This document shows positions 54,140 to 61,870 of a stretch of DNA of 61,870 nucleotides, piece after piece. The notes beneath the pieces were generated by a model, which had not been told where the DNA came from, ran no database searches, and saw only the letters and a list, made by a program, of their open reading frames with translations. The DNA comes from Halorussus litoreus (lineage in GTDB: Archaea > Halobacteriota > Halobacteria > Halobacteriales > Haladaptataceae): NCBI RefSeq assembly GCF_003382685.1, contig NZ_KZ859516.1:1-61870 (forward strand). The letters are read 5' to 3'. The position numbers were made by a program, and so were the translations under genes. Positions within the stretch are counted from its first letter, which is position 1, and the number at the start of each line of letters is the position of its first letter.

Positions 54140-54252
54140 GACTGGAGATACGTGTCGTGGCGTAAAGAGTTTGGGCGCTTCTCGGAATCAGTCGGGTCGT
54201 CGTCGGCAGTGAGTTCGGACGAATTCGGTTACGTATCGTCGGGAACCACGTC

Positions 54253-55464
54253 TCAGAACCCTTCCCGAAGGAACACGTCGCGCTCGGGGAACATCGCGGT
54301 GAGGCCGTCGCGGGCGCTCGCGTCCCGAACTTCGAGGTCGCCGAACTGCTCGGCGTCCGCGACCGAGTGGTGGCCGACGACCACCTGCGAGAGCGTGCTG
54401 ACGGACGTAGACGCGTCGGCGGTGTCCGTCTCGGCCTCCTCGTCGGTCGGTTCGCACGTCGCGCGGCCGTCCGCGAGGTCGACTCGGAAGGTCCGGTCGT
54501 TCCAGTCCGCGAGCGGGTCCGACACCGAGAGCGTGAACGCGCGGGACGCCACGTCTGGGTAGTCGAACGCTTCGATGGCGGCGGGAACGTCCACGAGGCG
54601 GACCATCGGCCCGGCCTTCACCTCGCACTCGACGCTTCCGGGGTCCTCGACCGCGTCGAACAGCCCCCAGTCGGGCGGCGCGTAGACGCTCACGCTGTCG
54701 ACCTGCGAGTCGTGGTTCGCGAGATAGCGCAGGAGGTTGAGCCGGGCCTCGCGGTCGACGGCGGCGAACTCCTCGACGTGGAGTCGCTTGCCGTCGTCCT
54801 CGGCCTCGAATCGGTAGACGAGGTAGCCCCGAATCTCCCCATCGTCGGCCCAGCCGGCGACGTAGGGTTTGGCCTGCCAGTTCTCCAGCACGCGCTCGCA
54901 CCACCAGTCCTCGGAGCGGTCGACGGCGAGTTCGTAGCCCGCGCTCTCGGCGGCCAGAACCGGGTCGAGCCGGTCGTAGTCGTCGGTGTCGAGCGAGCGG
55001 AACTCCCCGCCGGCTTCCTCACAGTCGCGGGCGAAGGCGAGGTCGTCCGGGTCGCACTGATACTTCCCGAACCTGTTCGCCAGCCCCCAGCCGAGGCCAC
55101 CGTAGACGGTGTGTTCGGTCGCCCAGAGCGCGGTGAGAACGTCGCCGCGGTCGCGGTACTCGGCCAGCGACTCGGCGAGCAGCCGGGTAACGTAGCCGTT
55201 CCGGCGGTGCTCCGGCGGCGTGGCGACGGCCGCGAGTCCCGGCATCTCGAACCACCGACCGCGCAAGCGCGTCCGGAACCAGTAGTGGCGACAGACCGCG
55301 AGCAGGTCGTCGCCGTCGACCAGCGCTCGGGGGTGTCCGGGCTGCTCGTCGGAATCGTGATCGTCTCCCCGGTCGACTCCGGGTCCCTCCTCCGGGCTGA
55401 ACGCGTACTGGAGGTACTTCTCGAACTCGTCCCGTCGGTCGTCGGGGAGCGGGCGGTACTCCAT
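54253..55464 (-). CDS. Eis-like GNAT acetyltransferase
   Basis: 403 aa from the ATG at 55464. Two GNAT modules and a C-terminal SCP-like domain as in the Eis family; acetyl-CoA site GLAAVATPPEHRRNGYVTRLL near 90-110, GGLGWGLANRFGKY follows. Eis relatives acetylate amino groups of small molecules or proteins. Substrate unknown. Confidence 0.85.
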   Translation of the reverse strand: MEYRPLPDDRRDEFEKYLQYAFSPEEGPGVDRGDDHDSDEQPGHPRALVDGDDLLAVCRHYWFRTRLRGRWFEMPGLAAVATPPEHRRNGYVTRLLAESLAEYRDRGDVLTALWATEHTVYGGLGWGLANRFGKYQCDPDDLAFARDCEEAGGEFRSLDTDDYDRLDPVLAAESAGYELAVDRSEDWWCERVLENWQAKPYVAGWADDGEIRGYLVYRFEAEDDGKRLHVEEFAAVDREARLNLLRYLANHDSQVDSVSVYAPPDWGLFDAVEDPGSVECEVKAGPMVRLVDVPAAIEAFDYPDVASRAFTLSVSDPLADWNDRTFRVDLADGRATCEPTDEEAETDTADASTSVSTLSQVVVGHHSVADAEQFGDLEVRDASARDGLTAMFPERDVFLREGF

Positions 55465-55567
55465 ACGACGGCGGCGTCCGGGCCGGATAAATAGCTTCTC
55501 GTTGCGTGACAAGCTGACACGTACAACTTCGATTCCGCGGGACTACTGGAATTTCGATTCCGTGCGA

Positions 55568-56653
55568 CTACTGGAATCCGCGCCGGTACTGGACCGGAAT
55601 CTCGACGCGGTCCGCTTCGCCCAACTCGTGAGCCGCGTGGAGCGTGAAGTACGGGTTCCGCAGGTGCTCGCGGCCGACGATGGCGAGGTCGGCGCGGTCG
55701 TTCCGGACGATGGCGTCGGCCTGCGTGGCCTCAGTAATCTTGCCCACGGCGCCGACGAGCGCGTCGGTCGCCTCGCCCACGCGCTCGGCGTAGGGAACCA
55801 TGTAGTTCGGGCCGACGCTGGGGATCTGTTGGTCGGGATGGATGCCGCCCGAACTCACGTCGATCAGGTCCGCGCCCGCGTCCGCGAGCAGCGGTGCGAG
55901 CCGCGCGGTGTCCTCGACGGTCCACGACTCGCGGTCGGGGAGCCAGTCGCTGGCCGAGACGCGGACGAAGACGGGTTGGTCGTCCGGCCACACCTCGCGG
56001 ACCTCGGCGGTCACCTCTCGGACGAGTCGGGTCCGGCCCTCGAAGTCGCCGCCGTACTCGTCCTCGCGGTCGTTCGACACCGGCGAGTAGAACTCGTGGA
56101 GCAAGTAGCCGTGCGCGGCGTGGACCTCCGCGACCTCGAACCCCGCGTCGCGGGCGCGCTCGGCGGCCGCCACGAAGGCGTCTTTCACGTCCGCGACGTC
56201 GTCCTTGCTCATCCGTTTCGTCTCCGGCGGCTGGTCGTCGTACGGATACGGGCTGCCCGGTGCGACGGTCTCCCAGCCGCCCTCGTCGGGCTGTAGCGGT
56301 CGGCTTCCGTCTGCGGGGCGGGTCTTGCTCGCCTTTCGGCCGGCGTGAGCGAGCTGGATGCCCGGGGTCGCGCCGTGCTCGGCCATGAACTCCGCGACGG
56401 GCGCGAGCGCGTCGGCGTGCTCCTCGCTCCAGATGCCGAGGTCCCGCGGCGTGATGCGGCCTCGCGGCTCCACCGCGGTCGCTTCGGCCATCACGAGCCC
56501 CGCGCCGCCGACGGCCCGGCTCCCGAGGTGGACCTCGTGCCAGTCGTAGCCCACGCCGTCGGGGCCACAGCAGTACTGGCACATGGGGGAGACCATCACC
56601 CGATTCCGAATTTCTGTCCCGCGGATCTCCAGCGGACTGAACAGATCGCTCAT
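55568..56653 (-). CDS. NADH:flavin oxidoreductase (OYE/YqjM family)
   Basis: 361 aa, FMN TIM barrel starting LFSPLEIRGTEIRNRVMVSPMCQY, with the His-Ala-Gly-Arg substrate site QLAHAGRKA and VAEVHAAHGYLLHEF. The second-residue arrangement fits the YqjM (class III) old yellow enzymes, which reduce activated alkenes with NADPH. Monocistronic. Confidence 0.9.
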   Translation of the reverse strand: MSDLFSPLEIRGTEIRNRVMVSPMCQYCCGPDGVGYDWHEVHLGSRAVGGAGLVMAEATAVEPRGRITPRDLGIWSEEHADALAPVAEFMAEHGATPGIQLAHAGRKASKTRPADGSRPLQPDEGGWETVAPGSPYPYDDQPPETKRMSKDDVADVKDAFVAAAERARDAGFEVAEVHAAHGYLLHEFYSPVSNDREDEYGGDFEGRTRLVREVTAEVREVWPDDQPVFVRVSASDWLPDRESWTVEDTARLAPLLADAGADLIDVSSGGIHPDQQIPSVGPNYMVPYAERVGEATDALVGAVGKITEATQADAIVRNDRADLAIVGREHLRNPYFTLHAAHELGEADRVEIPVQYRRGFQ

Positions 56654-56728
56654 CCCGTACTGGTCGGGACCACTCCACCGAAAGGCTACGGCTCACCCCC
56701 ATTTCTTGCCGACTGCTGGCGGCGACCG

Positions 56729-56788
56729 GTCGAGCGATCCGTCGGACGCTCTGTCGAGCGGCCCGTCGAGTAATCTGTCGGGTGACGC
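56729..56788. promoter_or_regulatory. Five 12-bp iterated GTCG-repeats
   Basis: Five consecutive 12-bp units, all beginning GTCG (56729, 56741, 56753, 56765, 56777), end about 62 nt before the ATG at 56851. They are degenerate in the other positions. Iterated operator or fortuitous repeat. Confidence 0.45.
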
Positions 56789-56850
56789 CTCGAACGGTGG
56801 TTTCGAGCCCCGAAACGCTTATTGACGACGTTCTCGTTATTGGTGAATCG

Positions 56851-57690
56851 ATGCTGGGGGAGCAAGGAAGGGGCCGGCCGGAAGCGGTCGCACGATTCGA
56901 GCAGCGACTCGCCGATCTCAAGCGGAACGGGTGCAACGTCCTTCTCGTCGGCACCGACGCGACGGACGCGGCGTGCGAGCGCCTGCTGGGCGAGTCGAGC
57001 GCGGGACCGCGCTATCGGCTGTTCGCCACGACCGACGCGCGGCCGGACGCCGCGCGTGCGAAACTCGCCGCCGTCCAGTCGGGCCCGTACGCCGACCCGG
57101 CCGCGGTCGTGAACTGGCCCGCCGACGTGCGCGGAGGCGTCGCAGATGTGGGTGATGTCCGTGGACGCGATGGCGGTGCGCCCTGCGGACGCGATGGCGG
57201 TGCGCCCTGCGGACGCGATGGCGGTGCGACTCGCGGACGCGATGGGAGCGAACCGTACACGCGAGTCGGGAGTTCGGCACGCGGCTCGACCGGCTCGGCC
57301 AACAGCTCGGCGATTCGGACGATTCCCGTCGAGAGCGACGACCTCTCGGAACTCCGGGATCGCGTCGAGGACGCCGTGGCGTCGTTCGAGGACGAGGCTG
57401 GCGACCTCTCGCCGGGGGAACTCCGGCTCTGCGTCGACTCGCTGACGCCGCTGGTCCTCGACTACGACGACCAACTCGTCGACCGATTCCTCGCGGACCT
57501 GATCGGAATCGTCGAGTCGGCCGGCGGGATGGCCCACTACCACCTGCCCGCCGACTACAACTCCGAGGTCGTCCAGCGGGTCGAGCCGCTGTTCGACGCC
57601 GCTGTGGAGGTGCGTCGCTCGGAGGCTCGCGTCGAGCAGCACTGGCACCTCTCCGACCCCGACTTTTCGACCGGGTGGCTCCCGCTGTGA
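56851..57690 (+). CDS. DUF7504-like RecA-fold protein
   Basis: 279 aa from the ATG at 56851. The N-terminal part NVLLVGTDATDAACERLLG and the C-terminal part ELRLCVDSLTPLVLDYDDQLVDRFL match a degenerate KaiC/RecA-like fold without Walker A; haloarchaeal DUF7504-type proteins look like this. A tandem GRDGGAPC repeat (about residues 106-131) interrupts it. Function unknown. Confidence 0.7.
   Translation: MLGEQGRGRPEAVARFEQRLADLKRNGCNVLLVGTDATDAACERLLGESSAGPRYRLFATTDARPDAARAKLAAVQSGPYADPAAVVNWPADVRGGVADVGDVRGRDGGAPCGRDGGAPCGRDGGATRGRDGSEPYTRVGSSARGSTGSANSSAIRTIPVESDDLSELRDRVEDAVASFEDEAGDLSPGELRLCVDSLTPLVLDYDDQLVDRFLADLIGIVESAGGMAHYHLPADYNSEVVQRVEPLFDAAVEVRRSEARVEQHWHLSDPDFSTGWLPL
57168..57246. 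repeat. 24-bp in-frame minisatellite
   Basis: Three near-identical 24-bp units plus a partial fourth encode GRDGGAPC repeated within the DUF7504-like protein. Unit length divisible by three keeps the frame. Confidence 0.8.
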
Positions 57691-57733
57691 CGATTCTTCG
57701 GTCGTCGTTTCACTCGGCTTCGTCAGTTTCGAG

Positions 57734-57898
57734 CTACTCGTCCCCTTCTTCCCCGTCCTCCGTCTGACCGACGTACCACGAGTAGTCGTCCAGCAGGCGC
57801 TTCCAGATGCGGGGGTCGAAGCCGGGCGACTCCCTGCCGAGTTCCCGGATTCGGCGCAGTTGTTTCGTTCGATTCCGCCGTCCGAGAATAAACCCCAC
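57734..57898 (-). CDS. 54-residue basic-then-acidic microprotein
   Basis: GTG at 57898 to TAG at 57734. It reads MGFILGRRNRTKQLRRIREL, then PGFDPRIWKRLLDDYSWYVG and an acidic end. Aromatic and charged pattern is protein-like, and the overlapping alternative frame is Arg/Gly/Pro-rich and shadow-like. The start is uncertain, with no clear TATA. Function unknown. Confidence 0.5.
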   Translation of the reverse strand: MGFILGRRNRTKQLRRIRELGRESPGFDPRIWKRLLDDYSWYVGQTEDGEEGDE

Positions 57899-57972
57899 GC
57901 GGATTATCGGCGCCGAAACTGGAGGGGTCGAAACGTTGGGATACCGGGTCGGGGCTCACCGCAGGGTCAGCC

Positions 57973-58506
57973 TCACCACAAAGTCAACGAGTCGTGCGCG
58001 AGGAAGCTCTGGATGGCGTGAGCGTCGGACTCCAGGTCCACAAGCAGTTCCCGGAGCAGGTGGCCAGTAGCGTGGTCGCCCAGGCTCTCGACGAGTTCGA
58101 CGTGGCTGCTCACGCTCTCGATGAGTTCGCCGTACGCGTCGAGGTCGCTCTCCAGCGAGGTCCGGGCGTCGTACACGTCCTCGCCCTCGAAGGGAATCGG
58201 GCTGTGGCGCTGGGCCGCGGCCGGACCGCTCACCGGAACGCCTCCGACCGCGACGATTCGGCGGGCCAGCGCGTCCGCGTGATGCCGGACGGTGACTGTG
58301 GCCTCGCCGAGGAACTCCCCGAGCTGACGGGACTGCGCGCCCGCCACGTGCCACCGATGCTTGCGGAGCTGGTGGGCGAGGACCGTGGTCGCCGCGAGGT
58401 CGGCGTTCACCGCTTCCACGACCTGCTCGGCCTTTCCCGCGTCGAGTCGGACGGCGTTGTCCGCGACGGTACCCGCCTGCTGGCGCACCTGACGCTGTCG
58501 GCTCAT
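57973..58506 (-). CDS. dpsA: DpsA-like ferritin
   Basis: 177 aa from the ATG at 58506. Ferritin-like four-helix fold with ferroxidase-type residues in QLRKHRWHVAGAQSRQLGEFLGE and VRHHADALA. Dps proteins store iron and protect DNA against peroxide. A 5' tandem GCTACTTGGCGG repeat (58541-58570) lies upstream. Confidence 0.87.
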   Translation of the reverse strand: MSRQRQVRQQAGTVADNAVRLDAGKAEQVVEAVNADLAATTVLAHQLRKHRWHVAGAQSRQLGEFLGEATVTVRHHADALARRIVAVGGVPVSGPAAAQRHSPIPFEGEDVYDARTSLESDLDAYGELIESVSSHVELVESLGDHATGHLLRELLVDLESDAHAIQSFLAHDSLTLW

Positions 58507-58657
58507 GGTGGGGACGAGTGACGGTGGAGTAGCGCTTAAGGCTACTTGGCGGCGGGCGCTACTTGGCGGTGGACGGCTCCCGTGCAGTGAGTCCCCGGCG
58601 ACTCTGTTTATCCGGTCTTGAGTAAACATTTTACGCGAGGGCTTCCAAGGACGAGGT

Positions 58658-60088
58658 ATGTCACAACAGCCACTCCAGCGCCGGGAACGCCTCTACGTCG
58701 ACGGCGACTGGCGCGACGCCGACGACGTGCTCGACGTGACCGACCTCGCGGACGGCGGCACGTTCGCGCAGGTGGCGGCCGCGAGCCCCGAGCAGGCCGA
58801 CCAGGCGCTCGCCGCCGCCGAGCGCGCCCAGTCGGCCCTGCGCGAGACGACCGTGCCCGAGCGCGCCGATTGGATGGACGAGATCGCGGACGGGCTGCTC
58901 GCCCGCAAGGAAGAACTCGCGGAGGTAATCGTCCGCGAGGCGGGCAAGCCCATCTCCTCGGCGCGCGGCGAAGTCGAGAGCGCGGCCGAGCGCTTTCGGA
59001 GAGCGACGGAGGAGATTCGCGCGCTGAAGGGCGAGTTCCGCGAGGGCACCACCGCGGGCCACGAGGGCTGGAACGCAATCGTCAAGCACGAGCCGATGGG
59101 CACCGTGCTCGCGATCACGCCGTACAACTACCCGCTCTCGACCACGGCGCTGTCGGTCGCGCCCGCACTCGTCGCCGGGAACGCCGTCATCCTGAAGCCC
59201 GCGAGCGATACGCCCGTGAGCGCCGCGATTCTGGCCGACGTCATCTCGGAACTCGACCTGCCCGACGGCGCGTTCAACTTCGTTCCGGGCCGCGCGAGCA
59301 CCATCGGTGACGTGCTCTCGGGCGACGACCGCATCGACGTGATCTCGATGACCGGTTCCAGCGCGGCGGGCAAACACGTCGCCAAGGAGAGCGGGATGGT
59401 GAACCTCCACATGGAGTTGGGTGGGAACGCTCCGGCCGTGGTGTTCCCGGACGCCGATCTGGCGGACGTGGCGGGCCAGTGTGCGAAGGGGTCGTTCAAG
59501 TACGCCGGCCAGCGCTGCTCTGCGGTGAGCCGGGTGCTCGCCCACGAGTCGGTCCACGACGAGGTGGTCGACCTGCTGGAGGCCGAGATGGACGACTGGC
59601 AGCCCGGCGACCTCTTCGAGGAAGACACCACGATGGGGCCGCTCATCGCCGAGGGGCAGGCCGAGTGGGTCGCGGAACTGGTCGAGGACGCGGTCGAGCG
59701 AGGCGCGGACCTCGTCCGCGGCGGCGACCGCGACGGAATCGTCTTCGAGCCGACCCTGCTGGCGAACGTCCCCCACGACGCCCGCATCGTCCATGAGGAG
59801 CAGTTCGGCCCCGTCGCGGCCGTGACGACGTTCGCGGACGAGGAGGAAGCTATCGAGATCGCGAATCGAGGGGACCTCGCGCTCGACGCCTCGGTATTCA
59901 CGACGGACTACGACCGCGCGATGGCGTTGGCCGACGAACTGGACGCCGGGGCCGTCCGCATCAACGGGTCGCCAAGCCACGGCCTGGGCGACATCCCCTT
60001 CGGCGGGAACGAGGCGTCGGGCATCGGTCGCCAGGGCCTCCACACGACCATCGAGGAGATGGTTCGGACGAAGAGCGTCATCCTCTGA
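58658..60088 (+). CDS. NAD(P)-dependent aldehyde dehydrogenase
   Basis: 476 aa. Catalytic Cys in YAGQRCSAVSRVL (about 287), Glu in HMELGGNAPAVVF (about 253), and cofactor segments GTVLAITPYNYPL and TGSSAAGKHVA. Closest in layout to GAPN/lactaldehyde dehydrogenase-type enzymes. TATA-like TAAACATTTTA (58624-58634) lies about 25-34 nt upstream of the start. Substrate unknown. Confidence 0.9.
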   Translation: MSQQPLQRRERLYVDGDWRDADDVLDVTDLADGGTFAQVAAASPEQADQALAAAERAQSALRETTVPERADWMDEIADGLLARKEELAEVIVREAGKPISSARGEVESAAERFRRATEEIRALKGEFREGTTAGHEGWNAIVKHEPMGTVLAITPYNYPLSTTALSVAPALVAGNAVILKPASDTPVSAAILADVISELDLPDGAFNFVPGRASTIGDVLSGDDRIDVISMTGSSAAGKHVAKESGMVNLHMELGGNAPAVVFPDADLADVAGQCAKGSFKYAGQRCSAVSRVLAHESVHDEVVDLLEAEMDDWQPGDLFEEDTTMGPLIAEGQAEWVAELVEDAVERGADLVRGGDRDGIVFEPTLLANVPHDARIVHEEQFGPVAAVTTFADEEEAIEIANRGDLALDASVFTTDYDRAMALADELDAGAVRINGSPSHGLGDIPFGGNEASGIGRQGLHTTIEEMVRTKSVIL

Positions 60089-60203
60089 AGCCGGAAAGGC
60101 TGTCCTTCGTTCGAAAACTCGGCTGGCTTTCGGTGGGAGTTGATGACCTATCCAAGCGACCTCTCGTCTTTCTTTCCAAGCGACTTCTGGGTTCTCGGGC
60201 CGC

Positions 60204-60534
60204 AAAACCACCTGTTCCGCTGTTTCGTTTGTTTTGGTTTGTTTATAAAGTCTCCCACCCCGTCGTTCGTCTGAAATTCGGTAGTGCGGCGGGAGGGGGT
60301 ATGTGGCGGCGGTGGGCTATCGGTATTTTCCGCAAAGCCGGTAGTCGGAAAAGACAAATACGACTAGTCTACGGATATGGTTTTCGGAGCTAGGACAAGT
60401 AACTTCCCATGTCTAGACCCGGAACGCCACCCGACCCCTCGGTTCTCGGAGAAACAGCGGAACGATGGGGTGGGGGTGTTTCTTAAGCCACCGCTTCACA
60501 TGAATCAGCGGAATCAGCGGAACGGGTGGTTTCG
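60204..60534. other. Candidate replication origin with inverted ORB-like elements
   Basis: The 484-nt gap upstream of orc1 has no gene. Four elements share CAGCGGAAC or a close variant followed by a G-string: minus-strand copies A (60204-60226) and B (60251-60279), plus-strand copies C (60451-60480) and D (60512-60534). A pairs with D (both end GGTGGTTT); B pairs with C (both GAACGAxGGGGTGGG). The nested inverted arrangement surrounds an AT-rich core (60324-60378), with a 7-bp dyad 60326-60332/60346-60352 and a T-rich spacer 60227-60250. Confidence 0.75.
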
Positions 60535-60572
60535 ACAGCTTCAAGACCGGGCACCGATTCGGAGCGAGTATC

Positions 60573-61787
60573 ATGGGTTCGTTCGACTTCGTCAGGGAGT
60601 ACTCGCCGTACACCAACCGCGAGGCTCTGCTCGACGACTACACGCCCGACACGCTCGTGGGCCGCGACGACGAACTCGACGAGTACCACGGCGCGCTCCA
60701 GCCCGCCATCTACGGCGAACAGCCCGACAACATCTTCCTCTACGGCAAGGCCGGCGTCGGCAAGACCGCCGCCACGCGCTTTCTGCTGAACAAACTGGAG
60801 GACAACGCCGAGGCGTACGACGACCTCGACGTTCGCACCGAGATCATCAACTGCGACGGCCTCAACTCCTCGTACCGGGTCGCGAGCAACCTCGTGAACG
60901 CGCTCCGGGACCCCTCGAACCACATCAGCGAGACGGGCTACTCCCGTTCGCAGGTGTACGACCTCATGTGGGAGGAACTCGACGACTACGGCGGCATCAT
61001 CCTCATCGTGCTCGACGAGATCGACCACCTCAAGGACGACTCTATCCTCTACCAGCTCTCGCGCGCCCGGGAGAACGAGAACCTGACCGAGGCCCGCATC
61101 GGCCTCATCGGCATCAGCAACGACCTGACGTTCCGCGACTCGCTCTCGCCCAAGGTCCGCTCGTCGCTCTGTGAGCGATCCATCTCCTTTTCGACGTACG
61201 ACGCCACGGAGCTCCGGGCGGTGCTCGAACAGCGCGAGTCGGTCGCGTTCAAAGACGACGTGCTGACCGACGACGTGGTGCCGCTCTGCGCCGCGTTCGG
61301 CGCGCAGGAGTCGGGGGACGCCAGAAAAGCCCTCGACCTCCTGCTCAAAGCGGGCGATCTCGCCCGCGAGGAGAACGACGAGGAGGTGACCGAGGGCCAC
61401 GTCCGGCGCGGTCGGGAACTCCTCGAACGCGAGCAGGTCGCCCGCGGCATCGCGGACCTGAACGACCACGAGCGACTGGTGGTGTACGCCCTCGCCACGC
61501 TCGAAGCCGAGGACGACACCCCGGCGCGTTCGCGGGAGATCTACACCCGCTACGAGTCGCTCGTTGACGCCGCCGGCACCGAGGCGCTGACGACCCGGTG
61601 GCTCCGCGAGCACCTCGACGACCTCGCCATGCTCGGCATCCTCAACGTGACCGAGAACAACGAGGGGTCGGCCGGCGGGAAGTACCGCGAGTACGACCTC
61701 CAGCAGGATCTCGCGGTCGTGCTCGACGCCCTTGAAGAGACGTTCGAATCGATGGGCGTTCACACGAGCGTGAAAGGATACCTTTGA
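60573..61787 (+). CDS. orc1: Orc1/Cdc6 origin-binding initiator
   Basis: 404 aa. AAA+ ATPase: Walker A LYGKAGVGKTAATR (about 62-75), Walker B IILIVLDEIDHL and a sensor segment; C-terminal winged-helix domain (about 300-404). Start ATG at 60573 immediately after the ORB-like array. Binds ORB elements and loads the MCM helicase. Confidence 0.94.
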   Translation: MGSFDFVREYSPYTNREALLDDYTPDTLVGRDDELDEYHGALQPAIYGEQPDNIFLYGKAGVGKTAATRFLLNKLEDNAEAYDDLDVRTEIINCDGLNSSYRVASNLVNALRDPSNHISETGYSRSQVYDLMWEELDDYGGIILIVLDEIDHLKDDSILYQLSRARENENLTEARIGLIGISNDLTFRDSLSPKVRSSLCERSISFSTYDATELRAVLEQRESVAFKDDVLTDDVVPLCAAFGAQESGDARKALDLLLKAGDLAREENDEEVTEGHVRRGRELLEREQVARGIADLNDHERLVVYALATLEAEDDTPARSREIYTRYESLVDAAGTEALTTRWLREHLDDLAMLGILNVTENNEGSAGGKYREYDLQQDLAVVLDALEETFESMGVHTSVKGYL

Positions 61788-61790
61788 CCA

Positions 61791-61842
61791 ACCACCTTTT
61801 TTCTTCGTCGGGTTCGCGCGGGTTCGGCCGCGAGCGGCCGAA
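61791..61842 (+). terminator. T-rich stretch and hairpin after orc1
   Basis: A poly-T run (CCACCTTTTTTCTTC, about 61791-61805) follows the orc1 stop, then a perfect 8-bp stem (61823-61830 with 61835-61842, loop CGAG). T-tracts terminate archaeal transcription; the hairpin resembles the other gene-end hairpins in the window. Confidence 0.55.
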
Positions 61843-61870
61843 AAACACGGGACACCTGCACGGAATCTTA

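Noticed and set aside
57723-57959. 78-residue minus-strand frame with ATG start
   Set aside because: It overlaps the 54-residue frame, and its translation is Arg/Gly/Pro-rich like a shadow. The other frame has a protein-like pattern.

Overview
The window is haloarchaeal chromosome (Halobacteria). The evidence is high GC with strong GC3 bias, very acidic proteins, Tat-type (RR) signals on most exported proteins, TATA boxes 25-30 nt upstream of apparently leaderless starts, a complete archaellum/chemotaxis block, liv-type ABC transporters, an aIF1 gene and an Orc1/Cdc6 gene with an origin-like region. The genus cannot be fixed from sequence alone.

Layout: (1) 1-12601, minus strand: a motility block read right to left, cheW, then cheY-cheB-cheA-cheC-(double cheC)-cheD-cheR, then arlCDE-arlF-arlG-arlH-arlI. 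Most genes overlap by 4 nt, implying translational coupling; arlJ and the archaellins are not present. (2) 12602-18532: a hairpin-rich intergenic array, a zinc-free MDR oxidoreductase, small regulators and microproteins, an orphan Rieske protein, a zinc-ribbon microprotein and a Tat-exported cysteine-rich peptide precursor. (3) 18533-24649: a seven-gene mrpABCDEFG Na+/H+ antiporter operon, convergent with a universal stress protein. (4) 25393-27219: tRNA-Thr(UGU), a GNAT acetyltransferase and phosphoglycerate kinase. (5) 27512-41517: two branched-chain amino acid (liv) ABC systems. The first (livFGMH) is flanked by two binding proteins, one of which has its two halves in circularly permuted order. 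The second lacks a binding protein and its permeases and ATPase carry large insertions. A lower-GC type 2 isopentenyl-diphosphate isomerase gene sits between them. (6) 41776-49944: CBS/zinc-ribbon protein, L-asparaginase, DoxX and a small membrane protein, aIF1, a GIDE-domain membrane protein, an AOR-family enzyme convergent with a MoaD-like protein whose Gly-Gly is not terminal, and a thiolase-like/DUF35 pair. (7) 50006-58506: hydrolase lipoprotein, MaoC, TatA, a DUF457-type membrane protein, a disordered repeat protein, an Eis-like GNAT, an OYE-family flavoenzyme, a DUF7504-like protein and DpsA. (8) 58658-61787: aldehyde dehydrogenase, a candidate replication origin with symmetric inverted ORB-like elements, and orc1/cdc6.

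The strongest leads are: the circularly permuted binding protein beside an insertion-expanded liv system; a 14-bp element shared at matching distance upstream of the arl and che promoters; the Cys-rich secreted peptide precursor; the tandem GTAAAG-N4-CTTTAC palindromes; the nested inverted ORB-like repeats at the origin; and microproteins of 34 and 54 residues.
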